The position numbers were made by a program, and so were the translations under genes. 64,000 bases of DNA from Phlegmacium glaucopus (lineage: Eukaryota; Basidiomycota; Agaricomycetes; Agaricales; Cortinariaceae). Positions 47,401 through 57,959 of this stretch are shown here, piece after piece; position 1 is the first letter of the stretch; each line of letters begins with the position of its first letter. The notes below the pieces were generated by a model, which was not told the DNA's origin, searched no databases, and saw only the letters and a program-made list of their open reading frames with translations. Location: NCBI GenBank assembly GCA_015039465.1, contig MU130154.1, positions 124,001-188,000 on the forward strand. The letters are read 5' to 3'.

Positions 47401-49311
47401 AAAGCTCGACAGCAGAGTCTTTGGCTCTGATAAACATCCTTACAAAAATTAGCAATAGTCCGATTTTATTGAAGGCAACCGCTGACAACGTGAAAAACAG
47501 AAAGAGCGGCGCTGTGGATCCAGTGCGGCGCGGTGCTGTGGATGATGCTCTTGACCTGTTACCAACCAAAGCTCACATCGCTGACATGTCCTTAAGCGGT
47601 AAATCTACTTCCGTGAACTTGATGATATACACAATGTAAATTCATCAACCTGTTGTCCAGGAAAACTGTTATCCCTCGCTACTATGCTCAAAATGATACG
47701 CCAGGTAATATGAAACTTATCGAATTTAACTCTAAGGCACTGATTATATTTGTCCAGAATACAAGCGAAAAATGTGTTCTTGTATCTCACTACACATCAA
47801 CTCTCAATATTTTGGAAGCTTATTGCAGAAAGTCATCTTATTCCTATTATCGCCTGGATGGGTAAGGTCAATATTTCAATATTCCAGATCCACTGTGAAA
47901 GATTATATTCTTTAGTCAAACCCCTCAAAATAAGAGACAGGAATATGTCAACGCATTCAATAGAGAAAGCCAGCACAACAGTTGTGGGTTTATCACATTT
48001 CAGTTGAACTGCTTCTAAGGATCTTTCTTTTCATAGTTATCTTTTTATTGAGTTCGAAAGCGGGTAAGTTCGAGGTGACTTTCACTGTAAGCAAATGACC
48101 GATAGTTTTAAGGTGGCGTCGGTATCAACCTCATTGGTGAGATCTTTGTTGCCGCCCTGTTTCGCACCGTTGACCTATGACTTAGGAGCTTCCAGGCTTT
48201 TCATCATTGATTCAGACTGGAATCCAAGGTGTGACCCGATTTTCCCTACCGGCATCGACTTACTAACGAGCACTAGTCATGATCTGCAGTCTATGGCTCG
48301 TTGTCATCGGTAATTGAAAATTTCATCTCTATTGCAAACTTCTCACCAAAACATTAGCGATGGCCAAAAACGGCCTGTATTCATTTATAGATTTTTAACA
48401 GCCGGCGCTATCGATGGTTGGTACTACTACTTTCATGATATATAAAGGATCGCTCAACGTTACGTTATGTGGCAGAAAAAATTTACCAAAGGCAGGTTAC
48501 GAAGCTTGCTTTAAGCGATTGTAAGTCATCATTGTTCTTGAAAGTCGCTTGAGGTCTCAATGTCAAGCATCAATTGGTCTGTTTGTCTAGCTTTGATTGG
48601 ATCGGTCAGAATTTCTCTGTGTGTACAAATCAAATATCTCACATCAGCTTCATCCAGGGTACAATGAATTCCAAAAGTGATTCATTTACTAGGAAAGATG
48701 TCTGTACCCATGTTTTAACTGTATTGTGTGGAGAAGCTGACGGCCAGCAGCTTCGCGATATCTTTCGTATCCATATGGACACTGGATGCAATACTCATGA
48801 TCTACTGGAATGCGCATGTGACAGTCCTGACAATCAAATTCCAGACGACTTCGAAATAGAAGATGGGGAAGACTTGACTGTTGGACAAGGATTTGTTGCC
48901 GCATCTGAATTGAGACAAGAAAAGTTGGATGCCGTAGATAAAGCGGTAAGATCGTGTCTGTATGATTCAAGGAAAGGTTATATTTAATATAATTTTCAGT
49001 ATTTGCAGAAGAAAAAAGCAGGCCTAGCTGCTTTAGGGGAATGGACCCATATCAACTGCCTGACACCTTCTGGTGGTACTCACATTCAGGATGACATCCT
49101 TCGAAAGATCGTCTCAGTATCGACGGACGGAAATAGCGCCAAAGCAGGCGACACGCAATTGGAAACTATTCTTTCTGCTGTAGACATTGACGCCATACGC
49201 GCAATGGACAAGCAACGATCCGTCCGTGATGTTCCTGGTGGAACCATCGCTTTCTTATTCGAGAAATGTTCTGAAACAGTTCTGGTTAATTCCGAGGATG
49301 AAGATACCTAG
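44462..49311 (+). CDS. RDH54: SNF2-family DNA translocase RDH54/TID1 (RAD54B)
   Basis: Swi2/Snf2 ATPase that acts with Rad51/Dmc1 in homologous recombination. The N-terminal part contains two copies of a DUF2439-like block: W followed by [15 protein letters not shown] (about 44695) and W followed by [15 protein letters not shown] (about 45236). The helicase core reads [18 protein letters not shown], the Walker A segment LADEMGLGKTLQ (split by an intron at 46013-46071), PVSLVGNWKAEF, ERLRTV, the DEGH box [36 protein letters not shown], and in lobe 2 [47 protein letters not shown] and [14 protein letters not shown]. All seven helicase motifs are intact. The C-terminal domain contains [17 protein letters not shown] sequence and ends LVNSEDEDT. 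Introns are numerous and some are AT-rich with weak consensus. Confidence 0.9.
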
Positions 49312-49701
49312 CTGTAACCCGTAAAGGCGATGTGATCTCCCAGTCGGTTTTAAAATTGATAGATTTTATTATGGTATATGGTGAAGGTTGGACGGGAACC
49401 TGGGAGTCATGACGACGCAAGCTCGCCCTCTAACCCCCACAATTGGGGCAGCACAGCACAAATGAATCAAGGGAAATATGTTCGGATGAAGAATAGAGCG
49501 GTGATTAAGCGGGAACATTCAATACGCTGAGTTATGATGGCTCCCCCAAAAACATCACTTGTAAGGAAGGGAGAAAAAGAAAAAGGAAAAGGAAAAGGAA
49601 AAGAGATAGAGAAGCAAGCAAGAAAAAGGTAAAAATTGTTTGCAGATGACACAATCTCTGTCATGTGACAATGCTAAAAACCTCATCCTAACCTGCGATA
49701 A
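49312..49701. other. Intergenic region between convergent RDH54 and amidohydrolase
   Basis: 390 bp between two stop codons. The notable feature is a purine-rich (GGAAAA)-type tract at about 49568-49625, which could form a simple-sequence polymorphism. No gene, tRNA or repeat element was recognised. Confidence 0.4.
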
Positions 49702-52351
49702 TCAGATGACTCCGTAGACGGGTTTTCCATCCATGATAGTGGCATGAACCGTTGTAGCAAGGATCTCGTTCTCTGCGATGGTCATGATATCTTGAGAGAG
49801 CACAGTAAAATCGGCACGTTTGCCAATCTCAAGGGATCCTAGGGTCGTCTCCGTGAAAGATGCGTACGCAGGGTCAATGGTCATGCCTGGAAACAAATGT
49901 GTCAAACACTCTAGGCTTTGCTATGAAGGTAAATTACCTCGGAGAGCTTCTAGACGTGTCAATCGCTGTTCTGGGAACCTATGTAATTGCCGATTAAGAT
50001 GAAGTCCAGTTAGAGCTAGGTATAATGACAATTTACCATCCATCAGGCCCATGCGGAGATTTACCGTCCGGAGACTTGCGTGTGATAGCAGCATAAAAAC
50101 CAGATAGTGGATTCATCGTTTCAACGGGAAAATCAGACCCAAGCGTAATCCTTGCACCACTATCGATGAGCGACCTGAATGCGTAAAGACTTTTGACACG
50201 TTCTGGTCCCTGAAAAAATTAATTGGTTAATGATCCCTCGGAAAGTAAAAGAAGCGCAAACCAGCCGATCTTGGGCATACCACATGTCACTGATGCTGAA
50301 CGTAAAAGTATGGGTATGAAGTGGAGATAGAGATAGATGATCACATACGCGTGAGTTGGCTGGATACTGGCAATCACTAAAAGAAATTTGATGAGCGGTT
50401 GGATATGCAAATGAAGCATAACTTACCTCCAAGCTTTCCGAGCCTAACCATGTCCGCTTTCGTCATCATCTGTGCATGCTCTAGGCGAGGACGCAAAGCA
50501 GACACATTGGCACCTTTCAACGAAGCTTCAAATGCATCCAATACGATTCCGTTCGCACGATCACCAACAGCATGAACGTTCTGTATCAGAGTCAGATAAG
50601 TAACTTCCAAAAAGGAGGTAACCTGAACATACCACTTGCCAGCCATCTCGCAAGTATTTCGGTATGATATCAAACAGGATCTCAGGATCAAGACGCATGA
50701 ATCCGTTTGTGGCTGGGTTATCAGCATACGGTTCGTAGAGCTGGAATTTTACTGGTCAGCAAGTAACCTTTCGCTTCCATGAAACGAAAAAATTCACAGC
50801 AGCGCCTCCAGTTCTGAGAGCCCCTGCATAAATTTGTCAATATATGATATCACATGAACGCGATAAAAAAAGTACCATCTCCAAATATTTTGACACTTCG
50901 AGCGCTTAGGCGCCCGTCGCCGGCGCCTATGACTGGATGGGTAGTATTTCCCGAATATGGTTTGTCTTCATCGAAATAAGACATCCCGTAGATCCGGATC
51001 TTGTTAATTGAGAACATGATAAAAAGAAGGTTGAGCGGAAACACCTACTGGCAAAGTGCCTGATTGGGCTTGTCTTGTGGAAGAAAATGATCAGGCCGTG
51101 GTACCTGAACCAGCAGACGAAAACGTACCGGTTAAAAAAAGCAAGAGATGTGGGATCCAAACCGGCGTCGTGAATGGAAGTTAGACCATTTCTATGAGCA
51201 TCACGGACGGTAACCTTGAAATGCCTCAATAAGTCACTTTCCGTGAGCTCCGGTTGCTTGAGTAATTCCTGTGCATTATCCAAAAGGACCCCTGAAGCCA
51301 AATATGTTATTGTGTTTATCACAAATCAAGAGATGTCATAATTCACCCGTCGGACGACCGGCGTTGTCACGAACAATAACACCTCCTTCAACGGCCTCTG
51401 GGAGCGGAAGACTAGCTTCAATAATTTTGGAAGAAACCCAGAGAGCGTGACAGTCCTTGCTTTGCAACACAACTGGGCGTCCTCGAACTATCGAATCCGC
51501 ATCTAGATCTGCCTGAGAGATCGTCAGCGATTAACATAGCTCGGCGGAAAATCAACAAACAGCTGTGGGCCAGGATGTGGATGGCCATACAGTATGGTCC
51601 CAGCCTCCACCTGTGACGACTTTCGAAGTATCATTGTAGATATCTGGAGTAGAGAGGATGTAGTCTCTAACTCGGGCAACAGCATCTTGATCTACGGGTC
51701 ACGGGCGTTAATCAAGCAAAACTGGGCTGTACGTACCCTGAATTGTTTTAGAGCCTTCAAGAGGGAGTTGTTGGGTTGCTCCATATTCCAAAATATGTCC
51801 ATGAGAGTCTGAGGATATTCAGCAAGATTTAACTTTGAAAGCGAAAAGGTAAATTATGTACCACTTATACCGGGGAGTATGACTGCTCCGGATGCAATAT
51901 AACGAATCGGGAGGGATGGCTGGGCAGTGCCATGCAAAAGGTTGGAGAAGACTGATTTATGCCAACGATGCTTGATAGATCCTAGTAAACTTGATTACTT
52001 CAAAAAGTGGGGAAGCAAATGGCAAGGCTTACCTAGAGAACCAGTGTCAACGATGTAAGCGCCCTGAACGACGATGCATTGCGTCTGAGAGTTGTGCTGG
52101 TCCACGGTATAGACTCCGTTGGACTGTTTAGAGCACAGGGCATACGTCTCGGGCAGACTAGGCGATGATATATGGTTGGTGGTGCCAATGAAGTATGCCA
52201 ATAGTCCCAAAGCGGCGGTAAAGAACATCGCCCAAGATGATGATGATCGTTTGGAGGCTGTGGTGGGAGGCCCCGAGTTGTGTTCTACTCTGGGGCCATG
52301 CTTGACCCCCGGCATAGATTCAAATGGTTCAGGAGAAGGCCCAGCAGTCAT
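49702..52351 (-). CDS. Signal-anchored YtcJ-like amidohydrolase
   Basis: Metal-dependent hydrolase of the amidohydrolase-3/YtcJ family, with unknown substrate. From ATG 52351, a ~35-residue cytosolic tail precedes one membrane helix ([16 protein letters not shown]), so the enzyme is predicted as a type II membrane or secretory-pathway protein. The catalytic barrel follows in many small exons: [20 protein letters not shown] (HxH metal site), [88 protein letters not shown] and [14 protein letters not shown]. The end is the usual [18 protein letters not shown] and [10 protein letters not shown]. All metal-binding histidines and the final Asp are present. The membrane anchor is unusual for the bacterial relatives. 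The substrate (N-acyl amino acid, imide or similar) cannot be inferred. Confidence 0.85.
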
Positions 52352-52763
52352 GTACTAACGCCCCAACGTCAGTGAGGGGTAGGGACAATATATGACATGC
52401 CACCTACATGAAGTTGCTAGAAAAAAAAAGAAGACAATTATGGAGTAAAGCTTTTAATGGTTTTCTCAGGATCATCCCATATTTTTGCATAGCCTTCGAT
52501 CTAAGCCCCGCTCGCTTCAGGTGAGCGTCTATAAATTTTGAAGAGCGCTTGGGCGATAAGGGGAAGATGTATAATCGATTCCAAATAGAACGTCCGAGGA
52601 ATGGACAGGCATGAAACCTTTTTGTTCTTTTTTTTTTTCTGATGGGGAGGAGGAGAGCACATGTTGACACTGTGGCATGTGAGTGGCATGTGCACAGTGC
52701 AATATTTTTTGTGCCACGTTGTGATGATGATGGGTCACGTCCTTGGTCACCGTACCTTGAACG
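52352..52763. promoter_or_regulatory. Divergent promoter region, amidohydrolase / HRD1
   Basis: 412 bp between the two start codons. Near the HRD1 side it contains GCAAT, ten bases, then CCACG (52699-52718), close to the ER-stress element CCAAT-N9-CCACG, and TCACGTCC at 52735-52742, whose complement GGACGTGA resembles a UPRE core. A T-run with a G-rich patch lies at about 52627-52655. No gene was seen. Confidence 0.35.
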
Positions 52764-55536
52764 ATGCCCACAACCAATGAACCCTTGCAACTTGCAGCCC
52801 GCTTTCTCAACTCTCATAGATTCGGTTTCTATTCCTTCGTTTCAATCATCGCCGTCGTCGCAGTCATCACCAATGCCCTGAAAAACTACAGTAATTTTTA
52901 CTCCGTCACCATCTTTCTTTCCAAGAGCAGTCGCAGTATTCTTGTAAATTTCCATCTTCATCGCATCGCTCCCTCATCTTACCCCCTTTAAAGGCACTGG
53001 CAAATTTTACTGTTCTTCTCAGTCTCCTATGTGGTCATATTGTGCAAAGAATTTTCTTCGGCCCACTTCGTCCGAACGAAATTGAGGTATGACATTGACA
53101 TATGTTTCCGAGCCATTCGTCCATCTCAACCTCCTATCATTAGCGCCTTTACGACCGGCTTTGGTTCTTCATTACAGAATCTTTACTAGCTTTTACAATC
53201 TTCCGCGATGAATTCGACATGCCATTTGCTCTAATGTTTGGCTTCCTCTTATTTGTCAAGTCTTTCCATTGGTTAGCAAGCGATCGTATTGAATGGGTAT
53301 ATCCTTCATTTTATTTCCTCCACAACCAAAGCTCATGCCTGGGTAGATGGACCAACGACCATATCCAGGCCCACCGTTGTTGTTTCACTTTAGGATGTCA
53401 ACTCTCTTCACAATTTTGTGGTGGACTGATTGCCTCATGTTCTTATTTGCCGTTGAGCGTACTTTATCTTCCGGCGTTGGAGGAATGGTACTCTTTGCAA
53501 GTGAGGTTTGTCGTTTCTATTTTTTTCTAATGAGCCAACGGCACTTATCCCTTGGATTAAAGTATGGCATATTGATGGCCAGCGTTATGAATACTATAGC
53601 CAAATACCTGCTGTCTGCCTATGACTTGCGTCGCGCAGGTAGGAGAGGCGGAGAAAACGCTCCTCCGTGGGAAAACAAAAGCATGTGGGTCTTTTATATT
53701 GAATTGACGACAGGTGGGTATTGGGTGTTCCACTTTATTTTATCGATTGCTCAAACAAAACAACAGACTTCTTGAAGTTGACAACGTATCTCATCTTTTT
53801 TGTCATCATCATAACCTTCTATGGTTTACCGTTGAATATCGTTCGCGATGTCTATATCACGGCTCGCTCATTCCTGACACGGCTTCGTGCACTTCACCGC
53901 TATCAAACAGCCACCCGTAACATGGACCAAAGGTATCCAAGTGCAACCGGGGGGGAGCTAATGGCGATGAGCGACCGAACATGTATCATTTGTCGTGAGG
54001 AAATGGTGCTGCATGGCGTCCAGGATCCTCCGACACATCCAGATGGGCCGAATACCACCCCTAAAAAGCTTCCTTGTGGACATATCTTCCACTTTTACTG
54101 CCTCCGATCCTGGCTTGAGCGACAGCAAAGTTGTCCAACGTGGTAAGTTAATGTCTTGCCACATTCATTCATGTTATTCATACTTTGGCAGTCGCAGGAA
54201 TGTTCTCGACAACGTTAATCCTGCGACTCCAGCTGCGGGCGGTCCGCCCGTTCCCCTAGCAGGTGGTGCTCGACAGGCAAACCCTGGCCTGCCTGCTGAC
54301 GGTCAAAACGTACAAGGTCCTTTAGGTTTTATCAACCGCTTTTTTGGACCTGCTGCACGAGTTAGGAACGCTGGACAAGGCAGACAAGCTCAACAAGGGC
54401 CCAACAATGCTCAAGGTCAAGCAATGGGGCAGCCGCCTGGAATCTTCATAAACTATCAAGTACAATACCAATTCCCGAGACAGCCTGGGCAACAAGCTCA
54501 GCAGCAACCGCCTCAGCTTTTGCATCCAATCCCTACGTTCCCTGGATTTCCCGGGCCTGGAGGTGTCTGGCAACCATGGCCGGCAGCGGAGGCTCCAGTA
54601 AATCCTGTACAAGCTGTGCCGGAGTCGAGAGCATCAAACCCTTTGCCAACGCCCACCTTACCACATGAGTTGCATAATTCTATTGCTTCTTCCCCAAGTT
54701 CATCATCATCATCATCATCATCGCCTTCAGAAATTCCTCGATCAGAAACAACATTGCCTACTCCATCCACAGAGGAAGGGTCTCTACCTACTCCTCGAGA
54801 CGCAGCTGCCCTGGCCGCATTAAACCGATTGCGTGGAAAAAACAAATCAGCCGAGCCTACCGGTAGTTCATCGCAAATGGGGAGTACACAGTCAACTTCG
54901 GCCGATTCTTCGCAACCGGAATCGTCGAACCCTTCGGTGACAACTGCGCAGGCAGTTCCGCCATATCTAATCCCTCTTTATGATTACCGTTCGTCCCCTT
55001 CACCTTTTGTCGCGCCATTACAAAGAGAGACGGCTCCATTACAAGCTGTGAGAACTTCCAGCAGGTACCCTGCACAAAGACGTGTCCAGGATTTTTCTTC
55101 CCATTCCACAGCAACTCCCCTTCAAACCCAGCAGCAGCGTAGTTCTGTTTTACCTCAACTTCCGCCCAATCTAACGGACGAACAACTGGCAAACCTTGAT
55201 CGATTGACCAGAGAAAGCATTGATGAACGTTTACGCGTCCTAGAAGGTGTTTCAGGTGCAGTTTATCGTTGCATAGATGACCTCATGAGGTTACGAAGTG
55301 CTATTCCACCTACAACCATGGATGCCATACCTCCCGAAAGCGTCCACTTGCCCTATTCGTCGACTAGTAAACCGGAGCCACCTTCGACGAGTGAAACGGA
55401 AATCAAAGATCCAATAACTAGGCGCGGAAAAGAAAAAATGCAGGAGAGTGTAGACATTGAAAGCACAGCTGTGGCATCGACATCGACTTCAACTAAGGAT
55501 GACCCGTCAAGCCAAAGTTTGGAGACAGATATCTGA
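52764..55536 (+). CDS. HRD1: ERAD ubiquitin ligase Hrd1 (synoviolin)
   Basis: RING-H2 E3 ligase of the ER membrane that retrotranslocates and ubiquitinates misfolded proteins. The protein starts MPTTNEPLQLAARFLNSHRF. Multiple membrane helices follow (FYSFVSIIAVVAVITNAL, VLANFTVLLSLLCGHI, ALMFGFLLFVKSFHWLA), with MDQRPYPGPPLLFHFRM between helices, as in Hrd1 across fungi and animals. The RING finger is CIICREEM, then PCGHIFHFYCLRSWLERQQ and SCPTCRR, with all eight zinc ligands and an intron splitting the last CxxC. A ~430-residue disordered tail is rich in proline, glutamine and serine and contains a TCA-repeat-coded polyserine run. The frame remains open to 55536. A second ATG-initiated frame at 53995 was ignored because it lacks the membrane half. 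Confidence 0.93.
54700..54721 (+). repeat. TCA microsatellite coding polyserine in HRD1
   Basis: About seven consecutive TCA units give a serine run in the disordered tail of Hrd1. Such a trinucleotide tract may vary in length between strains without changing frame. Confidence 0.8.
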
Positions 55537-55573
55537 TCTGCAGAATGCTATAGGCGTACAAACTTCATTGGTA

Positions 55574-56349
55574 TTATCGGGAATTTAATAACACTTGTGC
55601 CCGCTGTTTGACAAGGGTAGGATCCACCATTGACTTATCAACCTTGAGATAGAACTCTTTGAAGACCTGACCCAGCGATTTGCGTGGGTCATATCCTGCA
55701 GGCAAACCATCCATGATCTCCTTGATATACGAGTCAATTTCTGTTTGTGACAAGAGAGGAGGCAAGAATTTGGACAACAGTTCCGCTTCTTGTTGCTCTT
55801 TATCTGCCAGGTCTCGTCGATCCGCGTCTGAGAATTTTAAAGCAGCTTCTGTCTAAAACAATTTGAGATGGTGTCTGGAGTTTATAAGACTAGTCGTTGC
55901 TTACTCGACGTTGGATATTTTTTCGAATAATATCTGCCTGATTGATCGTTATAATTATAAAGTTGGTGGTGAAGATAAGTTGCAACTCACAATAACTGAA
56001 TCAGGTGAAAGTAATCCGTTCTTCGCTGCCTTGTCTGAGGCGTTAATCTCTGACAAAACTGACTAGCAAATTGATATAGATTATCAGGGTCTTGGATATA
56101 AATGACTTTGGTCCAAGTACCTACCCGCAAAGTCGTGGAAGTAAGGGCGTCGCGTTGCTATATAAAGAAAAGTTACCAACTATCATTTACGAGCACAAGA
56201 AAGCAACGCCGACCTTCATGGCTACTTTTATTTCACTCTGTATTTGTGAACGCAAGCCTGGAGCTCAAGTTAAATAATTGTCTTAATCCAGTGTGTCAAG
56301 GGGGATGGGTACCTGAGCCAGGAGCCAGGACGCTATAGCATCGAGCCAT
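55574..56349 (-). CDS. AIM41: YqeY-like mitochondrial protein (AIM41)
   Basis: Small gene broken by five introns and easy to miss. It starts MARCYSVLAPGSG (ATG at 56349) and splices to LRSQIQSEIKVAMKQRDA, then LTSTTLRSVLSEINASDKAA, then KNGLLSPDSVIADIIRKNIQ, RRTEAALKFSDADRRDLADK, EQQEAELLSKFLPPLLS and a C-terminal KSLGQVFKEFYLKVDKSMVD ending LLNSR, about 165 residues. This is the GatB/YqeY domain: a helical pair followed by the conserved KFLPPLLS and G-K/S-x-x-x-x-x-x-K blocks. Yeast Aim41 is mitochondrial; bacterial YqeY resembles the tRNA-binding tail of the amidotransferase subunit GatB. Molecular function is not established. The gene is divergent from QNG1 with only 78 bp between start codons and ends 37 bp from HRD1. 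Confidence 0.8.
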
Positions 56350-56427
56350 GCTAGAGGCTCGAAATAAGAACATTGGTGTTTCAATAGAAGGAACAATATT
56401 ATTTATTTATTATTTTGCAACACAATA

Positions 56428-57841
56428 ATGCCTTCACTTCCACCTTCAGGTGGCTTTTTAGAGGCTATTCGCCAATCATCTCAAGAGTTGCGCATTTCCT
56501 CCAAAATCTCTGTGAACTTCTTGACAATTCTTGTAACTGCCATTTGAATTCGCTGATCTTGGTCAATGTAGATTCCGCCTGAAAATATCAAGAGATTGCT
56601 TCTTTCTCCCGCTTTCACAGCATCTTTCAAACGTGTCTCGAACAAAAATGACCTAATACTTCCTCTTAACTTCTCATCACACCTGGAGGAGTTAAACTTC
56701 ATATCTGTGCTCTCACTCCTGAACTTTGCCTCTGGATATCGCGTGGATTTACATGCTCAGACAGGGCGAGGTGCTTGGGATTCTATACGCGGCCTCCTAT
56801 TTGGATTGTTTATATCGTCTGTTCCCGGAGAGGAGGATTTACTATCAGCGCACGGATTACGAACCCTCCAAATGTCGAAAATCGCTGAAATGATGGGGAT
56901 TACATTGCACATCGAGCGTCCTCATGAACGTATTCCCGGCGTTACTGTTGGCGAGCTGGGTGGGCCACTTTACGACCTCGTAAAGCTCATAACATCCGTC
57001 TTGAACGAAACAGGACAAATTCTAGTCGAGTCGGGCTACGCTAATTTAGGGCTTTTCGTGGCCGAGGCATTGCAACAAGGTGGAAAGGCATCTGGAAATG
57101 AGGCTGCAGTTGAAGTTATTTTGGAAAGAGTAAAGTAATCTCAATTTTCCAATCTGCTTTGTGTTGAATCGCCGGTTGTTGAACAGCTGGTCCGCGCGTT
57201 CCCGGCTTTTCAAGACATGTCAGAAGTAAATGCACGGCGTAAGTGTCCCATTCGTTTCAAGTGTTGGATTTGGCATATCAATGTTATCGATGTTATCGAT
57301 GTCTACAGCGATCTACTGTTTCAAAAAAGCCCTCTTCCTGATTCACGCGATTACTATCCGATTCGGATCTCTATCACCGCCTCCATTTCCTATACCTGAG
57401 ACGACATTCCTCCCAGTCTTCTCTGACAACGTGTTGCCCTCCCTTCTTATTCATCTCCGAGTGATTGACTTATCATTGTCCTCGTTATCAAACCTATTCT
57501 CCAACTCTGTCTCCAGATCTGAAGACGGCCTCAAGGCATTACTCGGACCTCCACCTTCATCTGATGCTGAGAACGACAAGACACAGCCATATGAAGAAGG
57601 CCCTGTCACCACAACAGATCAATCATACACTCTTCGAGCTTCGGCAATTGATGCATGTGACCTTATTGTTGAGGCCGCTCGAACCCTCGATGTCGACTCA
57701 TTCCCAGAAGGTGAAAAGTTAGGTTGGATCAAAGAAATAACATTACCTGAGCTGGATATGTGGATTTGGGCTGTAGCGAAAGACAGACCGGACTACAGAA
57801 CTCTGCCTAGGTTCGCATCCAAAGACACAGTTTACTTCTAG
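56428..57841 (+). CDS. QNG1: Queuosine 5'-phosphate N-glycosylase (DUF2419 family)
   Basis: Salvage enzyme that releases queuine from queuosine nucleotides so that it can be inserted into tRNA (the DUF2419, human C9orf64, family). The first exon starts MPSLPPSGGFLEAIRQSSQE and splices, across a GT..TAG intron, to IPPENIKRLL-like sequence. Conserved blocks follow in order: LPLNFSSHLEELNFISVLSL, LNFASGYRVDLHAQTGRGAW, SAHGLRTLQMSKIAEMMGI, GPLYDLVKLITSVLNETGQI and LRASAIDACDLIVEAAR. The C-terminus ends with the family signature MWIWAVAKDRPDYRTLPRF and ASKDTVYF. Internal inserts around 57490-57600 are acidic. The length and block order are those of the family. It is convergent with NAD kinase. Confidence 0.9.
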
Positions 57842-57959
57842 AATTGAAATTTTCTGTACACCGTTATGATCTGAAAATTTTGTCTATGTCCATTTGTAAA
57901 ACCTTATACAAGCCCTTTGCCCATGAATACTTCCTTTCCCTTTCGTTGTCAAAATTACA

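Noticed and set aside
53995..55536. Independent gene starting at 53995
   Set aside because: It is the RING-plus-tail exon of HRD1 read in an upstream-open frame; the membrane half joins it by a normal intron in the RING finger.
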